64,000 bases of DNA from NCBI GenBank assembly GCA_946557785.1, contig CAMNTH010000015.1:1-64000 (forward strand). Direction: 5' to 3'. Within the stretch, counting starts at the first letter, position 1. Every line of letters starts with the position of its first letter. The notes beneath the pieces were generated by a model that was not told the DNA's origin, did not search any database, and saw only the letters and a program-made list of their open reading frames with translations. A program made the translations under genes and the position numbers. This DNA comes from an uncultured Blautia sp. Its GTDB lineage: Bacteria; Bacillota; Clostridia; Lachnospirales; Lachnospiraceae. This document shows, one piece after another, positions 17,105 to 26,175 of the stretch.

Positions 17105-18334
17105 ATGAGTATTTCCATGATTGGAGTCGATCACAGCATGGCCCCCCTGGATATCCGAGCACTTTTTGCATTTTCGAAAAAGAATGCCGGAGAGGCAATG
17201 GTGAAGTTAAAAGAAGAGGCAGGAGTCAAAGGCTGTATTATCTTATCCACCTGCAATCGCCTGGAAATTTGGGTGAGCATGGATGAAGATGCCAAAATTT
17301 CTCTTTATGACTGCCTTTGCAGGATGAAAGGGATAAAGGAGGCTTCCTATGAACCGTATTTTATAAAGCGGGAGGATCGGGAGGCTGTGGAGCATTTGTT
17401 TTACCTGGCAAGCGGACTGAAATCCCAGATTATGGGCGAGGATCAGATCTTAACCCAGGTGAAGGATGCCTTAAGCCTTGCAAGAGAATATTTTGCAACG
17501 GACAGCGTACTGGAAGTGCTGTTTCGTATGGCTGTTACCGCTGGAAAAAAAATTAAGACAGAAGTACCCTTTGCCCATGGAAATCCATCGGTTATCCACA
17601 AGGCGGTTTCCTTTCTGGAGGAACAGGGATATTCCGTCCGCAATAAAGTCTGTCTCGTAATCGGAAACGGGGAAATGGGAAAGGTAGCTGCCCAGACTCT
17701 TCGGGAGTGGGGCGGAGACGTAACTGTAACCATACGTCAGTACAGAAGCGGAGTTGTGAACATTCCCGTAGGCTGTAAGCGGATTAATTACGGTGACCGT
17801 ATGGAATACCTTCCTAAGTGCGACCTGGTAGTGAGCGCAACAGCAAGCCCCAATTATACCCTTAGGGAAGAACTTTTTGAAGGGGTTGCGTGTAAGGAAA
17901 GGCTGGTGCTCATTGATCTGGCAGTGCCCAGGGATATTGAGCCTGCCCTTGGAAAAAGAGAGGGTATTACGCTTTATGATATGGATAGCTTCCGCATGCC
18001 GGAAGTGCCAAAAGAACTGGAAGAAAGCCTGGAGGCAGCAGGCGCCATTGTCCGGGGACAGATGGAGGAATTTTATCTGTGGCTGGACGGACGGGATGTG
18101 ATTCCAAGGATTCAGGAAATCCGGGAAGAAGCCGTTCACGATCTGAACCTCCGTATTTCGAAAATACTAAAGAACACACCTATGGATGCATCTGACAGGG
18201 AGAAGCTGGAGCGCGCAGTAGATACAGCCGCAGGAAAGGTTGTAAATAAACTGATCTTCGGTCTTCGGGAAAGGCTGAACCAGGATGTTTTCCTGGAATG
18301 TGTGGCTGGACTGGAGCGGATTTATGAAGAATAA
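17105..18334 (+). CDS. hemA: Glutamyl-tRNA reductase
   Basis: NADPH-dependent reduction of glutamyl-tRNA(Glu) to glutamate-1-semialdehyde, the first committed step of tetrapyrrole synthesis by the C5 route. The 409-residue protein has the catalytic cysteine in ILSTCNRLEIW, the substrate-recognition stretch ASGLKSQIMGEDQILTQVKDA, the NADPH-binding CLVIGNGEMGKVAAQTL, IDLAVPRDIEPAL and a C-terminal helical dimerisation region. AAAGGAG precedes the ATG. It heads a co-directional run ending with hemL. There is no riboswitch in its short leader. Confidence 0.95.
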   Translation: MSISMIGVDHSMAPLDIRALFAFSKKNAGEAMVKLKEEAGVKGCIILSTCNRLEIWVSMDEDAKISLYDCLCRMKGIKEASYEPYFIKREDREAVEHLFYLASGLKSQIMGEDQILTQVKDALSLAREYFATDSVLEVLFRMAVTAGKKIKTEVPFAHGNPSVIHKAVSFLEEQGYSVRNKVCLVIGNGEMGKVAAQTLREWGGDVTVTIRQYRSGVVNIPVGCKRINYGDRMEYLPKCDLVVSATASPNYTLREELFEGVACKERLVLIDLAVPRDIEPALGKREGITLYDMDSFRMPEVPKELEESLEAAGAIVRGQMEEFYLWLDGRDVIPRIQEIREEAVHDLNLRISKILKNTPMDASDREKLERAVDTAAGKVVNKLIFGLRERLNQDVFLECVAGLERIYEE

Positions 18335-18797
18335 ACGATATTTTCCCATGTTTGTGGATTTATCCGATAAAAATATTGTTGTGGTAGGCGGCGGGAACAT
18401 TGCAACGAGGAGGGTAAAGACCCTTCTGCAGTTTACAAGGAAGGTGACTGCAGTGGCTCCCATTTTAACGCCGGAGCTTGTGGAGCTTGGGAAGACGGGA
18501 ATGGTGAATGTACTGCAGCGGTCTGTAAAGCATTCGGATCTTACCATGGCCTACATGGTCATTGCAGCAACCAATGATCACAAGCTGAATGATGAAATCT
18601 ACCGGGTATGCAAAGAAGAGGGAATTTATGTAAATATTGCAGATGATAAAGAAAAGTGTGATTTTTATTTCCCTGGAATTTTTATGCAGGATGAGCTTGT
18701 GGTTGGAATCACAGCCAGCGGGCTGGATCACAAAAAAGCAAGAAAAGTGCGTCTTGCCATAGAACAGGCTATGGCAGAAGCCTCAGAAAAGGATTGA
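18324..18797 (+). CDS. Precorrin-2 dehydrogenase / sirohydrochlorin chelatase-like protein (Met8/CysG N-domain)
   Basis: Oxidises precorrin-2 to sirohydrochlorin and, in bifunctional members, inserts a metal. The 157-residue protein begins RYFPMFVDLSDKNIVVVGGGNIATRRVKTLL, the NAD-binding start of the Met8/CysG N-terminal domain, followed by MVIAATNDHKLNDEIYRVCKE and NIADDKEKCDFYFPGIF. The ORF track starts earlier within hemA; the ATG at 18324, overlapping the hemA end by 11 bases, gives the family length. No separate cobaltochelatase is seen in the window, so this protein may supply metal insertion or only the oxidised substrate; that cannot be decided from sequence. Confidence 0.9.
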   Translation: MKNKRYFPMFVDLSDKNIVVVGGGNIATRRVKTLLQFTRKVTAVAPILTPELVELGKTGMVNVLQRSVKHSDLTMAYMVIAATNDHKLNDEIYRVCKEEGIYVNIADDKEKCDFYFPGIFMQDELVVGITASGLDHKKARKVRLAIEQAMAEASEKD

Positions 18798-18803
18798 TGA
18801 TAC

Positions 18804-19718
18804 ATGAGAGACAAAATTGTAATAGGAAGCCGTGAAAGTGCGCTGGCTGTCTGCCAGAGTCAAATGGTGCGGGATTACATAAAGAAGAGAAATCCGGAGC
18901 TTTCTGTAGAAATACTGACGATGAAAACAACGGGAGATAAGATCCTTGATCGTACTCTTGATAAAGTAGGCGGCAAGGGACTATTTGTAAAAGAACTGGA
19001 TCTTGCCCTTCTTGACGGAAGGAGCCAGCTTTCTGTGCACAGCTTAAAGGATATGCCAATGGAAGTGCCCCATGAGCTTCCGCTTTTGGCCTTTTCCAAA
19101 AGAGAAGACCCAAGGGATGTGCTTGTTCTTCCAAAAGGAGCAAAGGAGCTGGATCCGTCCAAACCACTTGGAAGCGCAAGCCTTCGCCGTATTTTGCAGT
19201 TAAAGGAGCTGTATCCCTATATGGAAGTAAAAAGTGTACGGGGAAATCTTCAGACCAGGCTTCGAAAACTTGATGGCGGAGAATATTCGGGACTGATTCT
19301 GGCTGCGGCGGGTATGAAACGTATGGGGCTGGAAGAGAGGATTTGCCGCTATTTTACGCCGGATGAGATTATTCCGGCCGCCGGACAGGGAATCCTTGCA
19401 GTGCAGGGAACCTTGAATGAGGATTATAGTTTCCTGGAAGGGTATTGTGATGACGATGCCTGGATAGCGGGGACTGCAGAGCGTGCTTTTGTAAAATACC
19501 TTAATGGAGGCTGTTCCTCCCCTGTAGCCGCTTATGGGGAAGTAGAGGGAGATGAGCTGTATTTACGGGGACTGTATTACCATGAAGCAGACAGAACCTG
19601 GAATAAGGGCAGTATCCGGGGCAAGGTACAAGATGCGGCTATTTTGGGAGAGACCCTTGCGGAAAATTTGAAACGGCAGATGGAAGAATGCCAGAAGTCA
19701 AAAAAAGGAGAATTATAA
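18804..19718 (+). CDS. hemC: Porphobilinogen deaminase (hydroxymethylbilane synthase)
   Basis: Polymerises four porphobilinogens into hydroxymethylbilane on a dipyrromethane cofactor. The 304-residue protein has VIGSRESALAVCQSQMV, TTGDKILDRTLDKVGGKGLFVKE, the conserved VHSLKDMP with the catalytic aspartate, SLRRILQLKELYP and the cofactor-bearing cysteine in FVKYLNGGCSSPVAAYGE. It starts 6 bases after the preceding stop. The stop overlaps the ATG of the cobA-hemD fusion by one base. Confidence 0.95.
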   Translation: MRDKIVIGSRESALAVCQSQMVRDYIKKRNPELSVEILTMKTTGDKILDRTLDKVGGKGLFVKELDLALLDGRSQLSVHSLKDMPMEVPHELPLLAFSKREDPRDVLVLPKGAKELDPSKPLGSASLRRILQLKELYPYMEVKSVRGNLQTRLRKLDGGEYSGLILAAAGMKRMGLEERICRYFTPDEIIPAAGQGILAVQGTLNEDYSFLEGYCDDDAWIAGTAERAFVKYLNGGCSSPVAAYGEVEGDELYLRGLYYHEADRTWNKGSIRGKVQDAAILGETLAENLKRQMEECQKSKKGEL

Positions 19719-21247
19719 TGAGCGTGGGCAAAGTATGGCTGGTGGGTGCAGGCCCGGGGGATATCGGCCTTTTTACCATAAAGGGAATGGAAGTTCTAAA
19801 TAGTGCAGACGTTGTGGTGTACGATAGCTTAGTAGGACAGGGTGTCCTTTCCAAGATTCCTTCAGGCGTAAAACTGGTCAATGTAGGTAAGAGAGCCAAT
19901 CATCACACCATGCCCCAGGAGGAAATCAACAGGGTTTTAGTGGAGGAAGCAAAAAAAGGCTTCCGTGTAGTGCGGCTAAAGGGCGGCGATCCCTTTTTGT
20001 TCGGCAGAGGCGGGGAAGAACTGGAGCTTTTAAAAGAGGAAGGAATTCCCTATGAGGTAGTGCCTGGGGTCACATCTCCTCTGGCAGTGCCAGCCTATAA
20101 CGGAATACCAGTTACACACCGGGATTTTTGCTCTTCTTTGCATATTATCACAGGACATAAGAGAGCTGGCGAAGAATACGACATTGACTTTGAAGCTCTT
20201 GTTCGTACAAAGGGTACCCTTGTATTCCTCATGGGAGTTACTGCCCTTGAGGATATTATGAACGGGCTTTTAAAAGGCGGAATTTCGCCGGATATGCCTG
20301 CTGCGATCCTTCAGAAGGGAACTACCGCAGATCAGAAGAGGATCGTGGCAACGGTTTCCACCCTGAAGGAGGAGACCATGCGCAGAGGAATTGAAACACC
20401 GGCGATTATTGTTGTGGGTAAAGTGTGTACACTTGGGGAAAGGTTTGCCTGGTATGAAGAACTTCCTCTGTCCGGCTGGAAGGTTCTGGTTACAAGGCCG
20501 AAAAACATGATTTCCAAAACGGCAGCCAAACTGCGGGAGAAGGGAGCGGAGGTGCTTGAGCTACCGGCTATCCGTACGGAACCTATGGAGGATAAAGCGA
20601 AAATACGGGAGGCGCTTTTAAAGCTTTCTGCTTATCAGTGGCTTGTATTTACCAGCCCTACGGGAGTAGACGTGTTTTTTGAAGAAATGCGCTCCTTTGG
20701 CATAGATGTCCGTTCCCTTGGCTCTACGAAGATTGCGGTGATTGGTGAAGGTACCAGGAAAAAACTTCAAGATCATAGCCTGAATGCAGATCTGATGCCG
20801 GAAGTATATGACGGCGATTCCCTTGGAGCGGCTTTGGCAGCCCTTTTAGATGGAACGGAAAGGATCCTGCTTCCCCGTGCAGAAAAGGGAAATGAGAATC
20901 TGACAAAGCTTCTGAAAGAAACAGGAGCCCAAGTGGATGATATTCCTACCTACAGGACTCTTTATGAAAACAGTCTTCTGATTGATGAAAAGATGGAGCT
21001 GGAATCCGGAAATATTGATTGTGTGGTATTTACCAGTGCTTCCACAGTCCGGGGATTTGTGGAAGGAACGAAATGTGAGGACTATTCCGGCATTCGTGCC
21101 GCATGTATTGGAAAACAGACCCGTGCCGCAGCAGATGCCTATGGAATGCAGACCTTTATGGCAGAAAAAGCAACCATTGACAGCCTGATCGCACTGGTTA
21201 TGGAGATGAAGAATAGGGAGACTCTTACCAAAAGAGAATCCCTTTGA
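19718..21247 (+). CDS. cobA-hemD: Uroporphyrinogen-III C-methyltransferase / uroporphyrinogen-III synthase fusion
   Basis: A 509-residue bifunctional enzyme. The N-terminal half (to about residue 245) is the SAM-dependent methylase that turns uroporphyrinogen III into precorrin-2, with VWLVGAGPGDIGLFTIKG, VVRLKGGDPFLFGRGGEE and VPGVTSPLAVPAYNGIPVTH. The C-terminal half (about 255 to 500) is HemD, which closes hydroxymethylbilane to uroporphyrinogen III, with WKVLVTRPKN, WLVFTSPTGVDVFF and CVVFTSASTVRGF. The start at 19718 follows AAAGGAG; the ORF-track start 10 codons earlier lies in hemC. The fusion channels uroporphyrinogen III directly to the corrin/siroheme branch. Confidence 0.94.
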   Translation: MSVGKVWLVGAGPGDIGLFTIKGMEVLNSADVVVYDSLVGQGVLSKIPSGVKLVNVGKRANHHTMPQEEINRVLVEEAKKGFRVVRLKGGDPFLFGRGGEELELLKEEGIPYEVVPGVTSPLAVPAYNGIPVTHRDFCSSLHIITGHKRAGEEYDIDFEALVRTKGTLVFLMGVTALEDIMNGLLKGGISPDMPAAILQKGTTADQKRIVATVSTLKEETMRRGIETPAIIVVGKVCTLGERFAWYEELPLSGWKVLVTRPKNMISKTAAKLREKGAEVLELPAIRTEPMEDKAKIREALLKLSAYQWLVFTSPTGVDVFFEEMRSFGIDVRSLGSTKIAVIGEGTRKKLQDHSLNADLMPEVYDGDSLGAALAALLDGTERILLPRAEKGNENLTKLLKETGAQVDDIPTYRTLYENSLLIDEKMELESGNIDCVVFTSASTVRGFVEGTKCEDYSGIRAACIGKQTRAAADAYGMQTFMAEKATIDSLIALVMEMKNRETLTKRESL

Positions 21248-21263
21248 AAGTGAGGAGTAAAAA

Positions 21264-22247
21264 ATGGAATTGATTCAAAGACCAAGAAGGCTTAGGGGCA
21301 GCGATGCCATGAGAAGAATGGTAAGGGAGACACGGATGGATAAATCATCCCTTATTTATCCCCTTTTTGTAAAGGAAGGGACTGGAATCCAGGAGGAGAT
21401 TCCTTCCATGGAGGGACAGTACCGTTATAGTGTGGATCGTCTTCCTTATGAATTGGAGCGCCTTCAGAGAGCTGGCGTAGGCAGCATTATGCTGTTTGGC
21501 ATTCCTGATAAGAAGGACGAGATTGGAAGCGGCGCCTATGCTGAGGATGGCATTGTGCAGCGTGCCCTTCGGGAAGCAAAACGGGAGTTTCCGGATTTGT
21601 ATTACATTACAGATGTATGTATGTGCGAATATACCTCTCATGGACACTGCGGGGTTCTGTGCGGACACGATGTAGATAATGATGAAACCCTGAAGCTTCT
21701 TGCGAAAACAGCTCTTTCCCATGTAAAGGCCGGAGCGGATATGGTGGCGCCTTCCGATATGATGGACGGCCGTGTTCGTGCGATTCGGGAATGCCTGGAT
21801 CAAAAGGGATATGTTAACACGCCCATTATGTCTTATGCAGTAAAATATGCTTCTGCATTTTATGGCCCATTCCGTGATGCAGCAGGTTCGGCACCTTCCT
21901 TTGGGGATCGTAAAAGCTATCAGATGGATTTCCACAACCGAAGGGAAGGAATGAAGGAAGCCCTTATGGATATTGAAGAGGGAGCAGATATCATTATGGT
22001 AAAACCTGCCCTGTCCTATCTGGATATGATCTCAGAGGTAAGTAAGGCGACTAATGTTCCGGTTGCAGCCTACAGCGTCAGCGGAGAATATGCAATGGTA
22101 AAGGCTGCGGCAAAGATGGGATGGATCGATGAAGAAAGAATCATCTGTGAGATGGCAGTGGGAGCTTACCGTGCAGGAACCCAGATTTACATTACCTATT
22201 TTGCAAAAGAGCTGGCGAAGTTTATGGATGAAGGGAGAATTGGGTGA
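21264..22247 (+). CDS. hemB: Delta-aminolevulinic acid dehydratase (porphobilinogen synthase)
   Basis: Condenses two 5-aminolevulinate molecules to porphobilinogen. The 327-residue protein has IYPLFVKEG, the metal-site loop [16 protein letters not shown] with three cysteines, which indicates a zinc-type enzyme, and the two active-site lysine regions [18 protein letters not shown] and [22 protein letters not shown] precedes the start. Its stop overlaps the hemL start, so the last two genes are translationally coupled. Confidence 0.96.
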   Translation: MELIQRPRRLRGSDAMRRMVRETRMDKSSLIYPLFVKEGTGIQEEIPSMEGQYRYSVDRLPYELERLQRAGVGSIMLFGIPDKKDEIGSGAYAEDGIVQRALREAKREFPDLYYITDVCMCEYTSHGHCGVLCGHDVDNDETLKLLAKTALSHVKAGADMVAPSDMMDGRVRAIRECLDQKGYVNTPIMSYAVKYASAFYGPFRDAAGSAPSFGDRKSYQMDFHNRREGMKEALMDIEEGADIIMVKPALSYLDMISEVSKATNVPVAAYSVSGEYAMVKAAAKMGWIDEERIICEMAVGAYRAGTQIYITYFAKELAKFMDEGRIG

Positions 22248-23518
22248 TGACAAAATCGGAAGAGTTATTTGAGCGTGCAGTAAAGAGAATTCCGGGAGGC
22301 GTCAATAGTCCGGTCCGCGCCTACGGGGCTATTGGAGAGGCTCCAAGATTTATAAAGAGGGCAGACGGATGCTATATTTATGATGTGGACGGAAAACGCT
22401 ATATTGACTATATAGATTCCTGGGGGCCTATGATCCTGGGCCACAATTTCCCTGCAATTCGGGAGAGCGTGTTAAAGGCAAGCGAAAATGGGTTAAGCTT
22501 TGGCTGTGCTACAGAGATCGAAGTAGAAATGGCGGAGTTTATCTGTGAGCACATTCCTCATGTGGAAATGATCCGTATGGTAAATTCCGGTACGGAGGCT
22601 GTAATGAGTGCTGTCCGTGCAGCAAGAGGATTTACAGGAAAAAGTAAGATTATTAAATTTGCAGGCTGTTATCATGGGCACAGCGATGCAATGCTGGTAA
22701 GCGCAGGTTCCGGCGTTATGACGAGCGGTGTGCCGGACAGCGCAGGGGTGCCAAAGGGATGTACGAAAGATACCATGACGGCTGTCTATAATAATCTGGA
22801 AAGCGTGGCTGCATTGATGGAGCAGGCAAAAGGCGAAGTTGCTGCAGTGATCGTGGAGCCTGTAGGAGCCAATATGGGCGTGGTTCCCCCTGGGGAAGGT
22901 TTTCTTGAAGGACTTAGAGAACTCTGTGACAAACATGGTGCCCTGTTGATTTTTGATGAGGTGATCACAGGCTTTCGGCTGGCTTTTGGTGGTGCTGCAG
23001 AGTATTTCGGAATCTGTCCGGATATGGTTACTTATGGTAAGATCATCGGCGCAGGAATGCCCGTAGGCGCTTACGGAGGCCGCAGAGAGATTATGGAGAT
23101 GGTTTCTCCTGTGGGTGCGGTTTATCAGGCAGGAACCTTAAGCGGAAATCCCATTGCCATGGCAGCGGGACTTACCCAGCTTCAATATCTGTACCAGCAC
23201 CCAGAGATCTATAAGGGGCTTTCAGAAAAAGGAGAGAAGCTTTACGGCGGTATGAGAAAGATCCTTAAGGAAAAAGGCGTTCCTTATAAGATACATTCTG
23301 TGTCATCCCTGGGCTGCATGTTCTTTACAAAAGAAGCTGTATCAAATTATTCTTCTGCAAAAACAGCAGATACAGAAGCCTTTGCCCAGTACTTTAAGAA
23401 AATGCTTTCTAAAGGAATTCATCTGGCTCCTTCTCAGTTTGAGGCCATGTTCCTTTCTGCCGCACATACAGATGAGGTGATTGGAGAGACACTGGATGCC
23501 ATAAGGCAATGTATTTGA
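22247..23518 (+). CDS. hemL: Glutamate-1-semialdehyde 2,1-aminomutase
   Basis: PLP/PMP-dependent conversion of glutamate-1-semialdehyde into 5-aminolevulinate. The 423-residue protein shows RIPGGVNSPVRAYGAIG, MVNSGTEAVMSAVRAARG, GCYHGHSDAMLV, IFDEVITGFRL and the Schiff-base lysine in YGKIIGAGMPVGAYGG. A GTG three bases upstream is the ORF-track start; the ATG at 22247 within TGATG, overlapping the hemB stop, is the likelier one. The 3' end of the gene carries a 14-base tandem duplication that spans the stop codon. Confidence 0.95.
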   Translation: MTKSEELFERAVKRIPGGVNSPVRAYGAIGEAPRFIKRADGCYIYDVDGKRYIDYIDSWGPMILGHNFPAIRESVLKASENGLSFGCATEIEVEMAEFICEHIPHVEMIRMVNSGTEAVMSAVRAARGFTGKSKIIKFAGCYHGHSDAMLVSAGSGVMTSGVPDSAGVPKGCTKDTMTAVYNNLESVAALMEQAKGEVAAVIVEPVGANMGVVPPGEGFLEGLRELCDKHGALLIFDEVITGFRLAFGGAAEYFGICPDMVTYGKIIGAGMPVGAYGGRREIMEMVSPVGAVYQAGTLSGNPIAMAAGLTQLQYLYQHPEIYKGLSEKGEKLYGGMRKILKEKGVPYKIHSVSSLGCMFFTKEAVSNYSSAKTADTEAFAQYFKKMLSKGIHLAPSQFEAMFLSAAHTDEVIGETLDAIRQCI

Positions 23519-23544
23519 GGCAATGCATTTGAGAAAATGCATTG
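23504..23544 (+). repeat. 14-bp tandem duplication and hairpin across the hemL stop
   Basis: AGGCAATGTATTTG (23504-23517) is followed directly by AGGCAATGCATTTG (23518-23531), differing by one base; the hemL TGA stop spans the junction. The second unit starts a perfect 10-bp inverted repeat, CAATGCATTT - GAGA - AAATGCATTG (23521-23544). There is no T-run, so it is not a standard terminator. Confidence 0.7.
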
Positions 23545-23560
23545 GATGCTGTCAGAAATA

Positions 23561-23589
23561 TTGTCCTTCAAAGGGCTTTGTGTTATAAT
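23561..23589 (+). promoter_or_regulatory. Promoter of the lactonase-family gene
   Basis: TTGTCC, a 17-base spacer and a perfect TATAAT (23584-23589) lie about 57 bases before the next ATG, separating it from the hem operon. Confidence 0.65.
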
Positions 23590-23645
23590 GACAGAAGTGA
23601 AATAAGCCTATATGAAGGGTAGGAAGACAGTGGGAGGCAGGACAA

Positions 23646-24752
23646 ATGGAAAAAATGAAATATGTAGCCTATGTGGGAACCTATACACACGGAAACAGTA
23701 AGGGAATTCATGTGTATGATGTGGATGTGGAGAACGGAGTACTGACAGAGCGTGGTGAGGTGAAAGTCAGCAATGCATCCCATACCGCTATTTCGAAAAA
23801 CAGAAGATTTCTTTATTCAATTGAGGATGAAGGCGTTGCTGTATTTAAGAGAGATGAGAACGGAGATCTGGAGCGCATCAATAGTGTTAATATTGACGGA
23901 ATGCGCGGCTGTTTCCTTGCTACGGATGTGGATGGCAAATATTTATATGTGGCAGGTTATCATGACGGCAAGGTGACCGTTGTCCATACACATAAGGACG
24001 GCCGCCTTGGAAGCCTGATGGATGGCGTATTCCATACAGGTCTTGGAAGCGTTGCAGAACGTAATTTCCGTCCCCATGTAAACTGCGTGCGTCCTACTCC
24101 GGATAATAAATATTTATGTGCAGTAGATAATGGAATTGACCAGGTAAAGATTTACCGGATTAATAAGAGAAGGCATAAACTGGAGCTTGTGGATATTTTG
24201 AGATGCCCAAGAGAGAGCGGACCCCGTATCCTGCGTTTCAGTGCTGACGGACGTTTCGTATATATTCTCTTTGAGCTGAGCAATGAGATTAAAGTATACA
24301 GCTATGACGGATCCGGGAACACTCCGGAATTTGAGCTGCTTCAGACTATTTCTACTTTGACGAAGCGTGACGAGGATTCCATCCATAATGCTGCATCAGG
24401 GCTTGCCTTGGCGCCGGACGGCAAGCATTTGTTCTGCACAACGGCTGGTGAGAATACGGTTTCCATGTATGAAATTGATTCGGAAACAGGTCTTCTGGAG
24501 AAAAAATTCACTCTTCCTATTAGCGGAGATTATCCTAAGGATCTGGTGATTTTTCCGGATAACCAGCATATTGCCATTGCAAATCACGCAAGCAATACCA
24601 TTACCACTTTTAAGGTAGATTATGAGAAGAATATCATCACCATGAACAGCAGGCCGCTGAAGGTGGAGACACCAAACAGTATTCATATGTGGCTTGTCCC
24701 GGATCTGGATAATCCGGCGGATGATGTTCAGTATGAAGAACCGGAGGAATAA
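23646..24752 (+). CDS. Lactonase-family seven-bladed beta-propeller protein
   Basis: A 368-residue protein of the 6-phosphogluconolactonase (Pgl/YbhE, Lactonase PF10282) type. It shows VAYVGTYTHGNSKGIHVYDVD, repeated propeller strands (DGKYLYVAGYHDGKVTV, DNKYLCAVDNGIDQVKIY, DGKHLFCTTAGENTVSMY) and the family pattern FRPHVNCVRPTPDNKYL; the familiar G-x-x-P-K/R-D motif near the end appears as SGDYPKDLVI. It may hydrolyse 6-phosphogluconolactone, but many propellers of this family have no proven substrate. It has its own promoter and is followed by a strong hairpin. Confidence 0.8.
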   Translation: MEKMKYVAYVGTYTHGNSKGIHVYDVDVENGVLTERGEVKVSNASHTAISKNRRFLYSIEDEGVAVFKRDENGDLERINSVNIDGMRGCFLATDVDGKYLYVAGYHDGKVTVVHTHKDGRLGSLMDGVFHTGLGSVAERNFRPHVNCVRPTPDNKYLCAVDNGIDQVKIYRINKRRHKLELVDILRCPRESGPRILRFSADGRFVYILFELSNEIKVYSYDGSGNTPEFELLQTISTLTKRDEDSIHNAASGLALAPDGKHLFCTTAGENTVSMYEIDSETGLLEKKFTLPISGDYPKDLVIFPDNQHIAIANHASNTITTFKVDYEKNIITMNSRPLKVETPNSIHMWLVPDLDNPADDVQYEEPEE

Positions 24753-24776
24753 GAGGTTCGCAGATATAGAAGATTA

Positions 24777-24806
24777 CAGGGAGCTGTCTTTAAGGACAGC
24801 TCCCTG
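24777..24806. terminator. 12-bp perfect hairpin between lactonase gene and aroC
   Basis: CAGGGAGCTGTC and its exact complement GACAGCTCCCTG flank the loop TTTAAG. The T-tract on the plus strand is poor (TTGTATATG), but the hairpin sits between two convergent stops and probably ends transcription from one or both sides. Confidence 0.6.
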
Positions 24807-24830
24807 TTGTATATGTGCCATGATTCGCTA

Positions 24831-25940
24831 TTAGATGTTTTTGTGCAGGCTGCTGTAGAAATCTTTGATCCGATCCATCCGCGCGCTCATATTGGCCATA
24901 AGTGCATCGGCAAGGGTAATGGCGCACATGGATTCTACCACTACCACAGCCCTTGGGACTATGACAGGGTCATGGCGGCCATGGATTTCCAGTGTGATAT
25001 TTTCCCCGGCACTGGAGACTGTTTTCTGGGGCTGGCTGATAGAAGGGGTGGGTTTTACTGCAGCCCGGAGGATGATCTCACTGCCGTCACTGATACCGCC
25101 CATGATACCGCCCGCATGGTTGGAGGTTTTCTGGACGGCGCCGTTTTGCATACAGAAGCCGTCATTGTCTGTGGATCCATTTAGGCCGGCAGTTCGTATT
25201 CCGTCTCCGATCTCTACAGCCTTTACGGCGCCGATGGACATCACTGCATGGGAAAGTATGGCGTCAAGTTTGCCAAAAACAGGGTCGCCAAGACCGGATG
25301 GAACGCCTGTGATGCGGCATTCGATGATACCGCCCGCACTGTCGCCTTTGTTCATGCATGTTTCCAGATAAGCCCCTGCTTCTTTTGCTGCCAGTGCATC
25401 CGGCATATAAAGAGCATTCCTGGTGATCTCTTCAGGATTTAACTCTTTAATGGAAACAGGGCCGATGGATTTTGTATAGGTGCAAAAAACTATGCCAAGC
25501 TCTTTCAGGAGTTTGGATGCGATGGCTCCGGCAATGGTACGCCCGATGGTTTCTCTTCCGGAGGAACGGCCCCCTCCCCGGTAGTCACGGATTCCATATT
25601 TCTGGTCAAAGGTATAATCTGCATGGCCAGGGCGGTAGGAAAGGGCAATGTTCCCATAATCCCTGGAGCGCTGGTCTGTATTTTGAACAATAACAGAAAT
25701 AGGGGTTCCGGTGGTTTTTCCTTCAAAAACACCTGAGAGTATTTCTGCAAGATCCCCTTCCTTCCGTGCAGTGGTAAAGCGGCTTTGTCCAGGCTTCCTG
25801 CGGTCCAGGAATTCCTGAATATCTTCTTCTTGGAGAGGAAGGCCTGCAGGACATCCGTCAATGACTGCGCCAAGAGCCCTGCCGTGGGATTCTCCCCAGG
25901 TTGTCACTGTAAATATATTACCAAATGATGATTTTCCCAT
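24831..25940 (-). CDS. aroC: Chorismate synthase
   Basis: Converts 5-enolpyruvylshikimate-3-phosphate to chorismate with reduced FMN as cofactor. The family marks are all present: TTWGESHGRALGAVIDGCPAGL at the N-terminus, YRPGHADYTFDQKYGIRDYRGGGRSS, GDSAGGIIECRITGVPSGLGDP and GGISDGSEIILRAAVKPTPSI. The ORF track begins 36 codons upstream; the ATG at 25940, with AAAGGA in front and giving the usual MGKSSFGN start, yields 369 residues. It stands alone on the minus strand, divergent from corA. Confidence 0.96.
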   Translation of the reverse strand: MGKSSFGNIFTVTTWGESHGRALGAVIDGCPAGLPLQEEDIQEFLDRRKPGQSRFTTARKEGDLAEILSGVFEGKTTGTPISVIVQNTDQRSRDYGNIALSYRPGHADYTFDQKYGIRDYRGGGRSSGRETIGRTIAGAIASKLLKELGIVFCTYTKSIGPVSIKELNPEEITRNALYMPDALAAKEAGAYLETCMNKGDSAGGIIECRITGVPSGLGDPVFGKLDAILSHAVMSIGAVKAVEIGDGIRTAGLNGSTDNDGFCMQNGAVQKTSNHAGGIMGGISDGSEIILRAAVKPTPSISQPQKTVSSAGENITLEIHGRHDPVIVPRAVVVVESMCAITLADALMANMSARMDRIKDFYSSLHKNI

Positions 25941-25997
25941 AGTCGTCCTTTCTATCAATATTTTTGGGATTTGTTTTCTGTAGGATATCTTCAAATC

Positions 25998-26026
25998 ATT
26001 ATAGCGAAGTCTAAAAAATTTGTAAA
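25998..26026 (-). promoter_or_regulatory. Promoter of aroC
   Basis: Minus-strand TTTACA (complement of 26021-26026), a 17-base spacer and TATAAT (complement of 25998-26003), 57 bases before the aroC ATG. Confidence 0.65.
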
Positions 26027-26041
26027 CCGAAACCATTGGAA

Positions 26042-26070
26042 TTGACAAAAAACTAACTACTATTTATAAT
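26042..26070 (+). promoter_or_regulatory. Promoter of the corA-like gene
   Basis: A full-consensus TTGACA-17-TATAAT at 26042-26070. It is back to back with the aroC promoter. The leader of roughly 100 bases before the coding start shows no recognisable metal riboswitch. Confidence 0.8.
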
Positions 26071-26175
26071 GGAAATTGAATTTTTTGTATCATAAGAAAG
26101 TGCGTGGCAATATGCACAGTACTTTTTGTACTAAGAGATGCGGGGGAAATAGATCAAAGAAGGGAAGTGGTAATT

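Noticed and set aside
24865-25371. Plus-strand ORFs across aroC
   Set aside because: Antisense to well-conserved chorismate synthase motifs; no ribosome site or domain.
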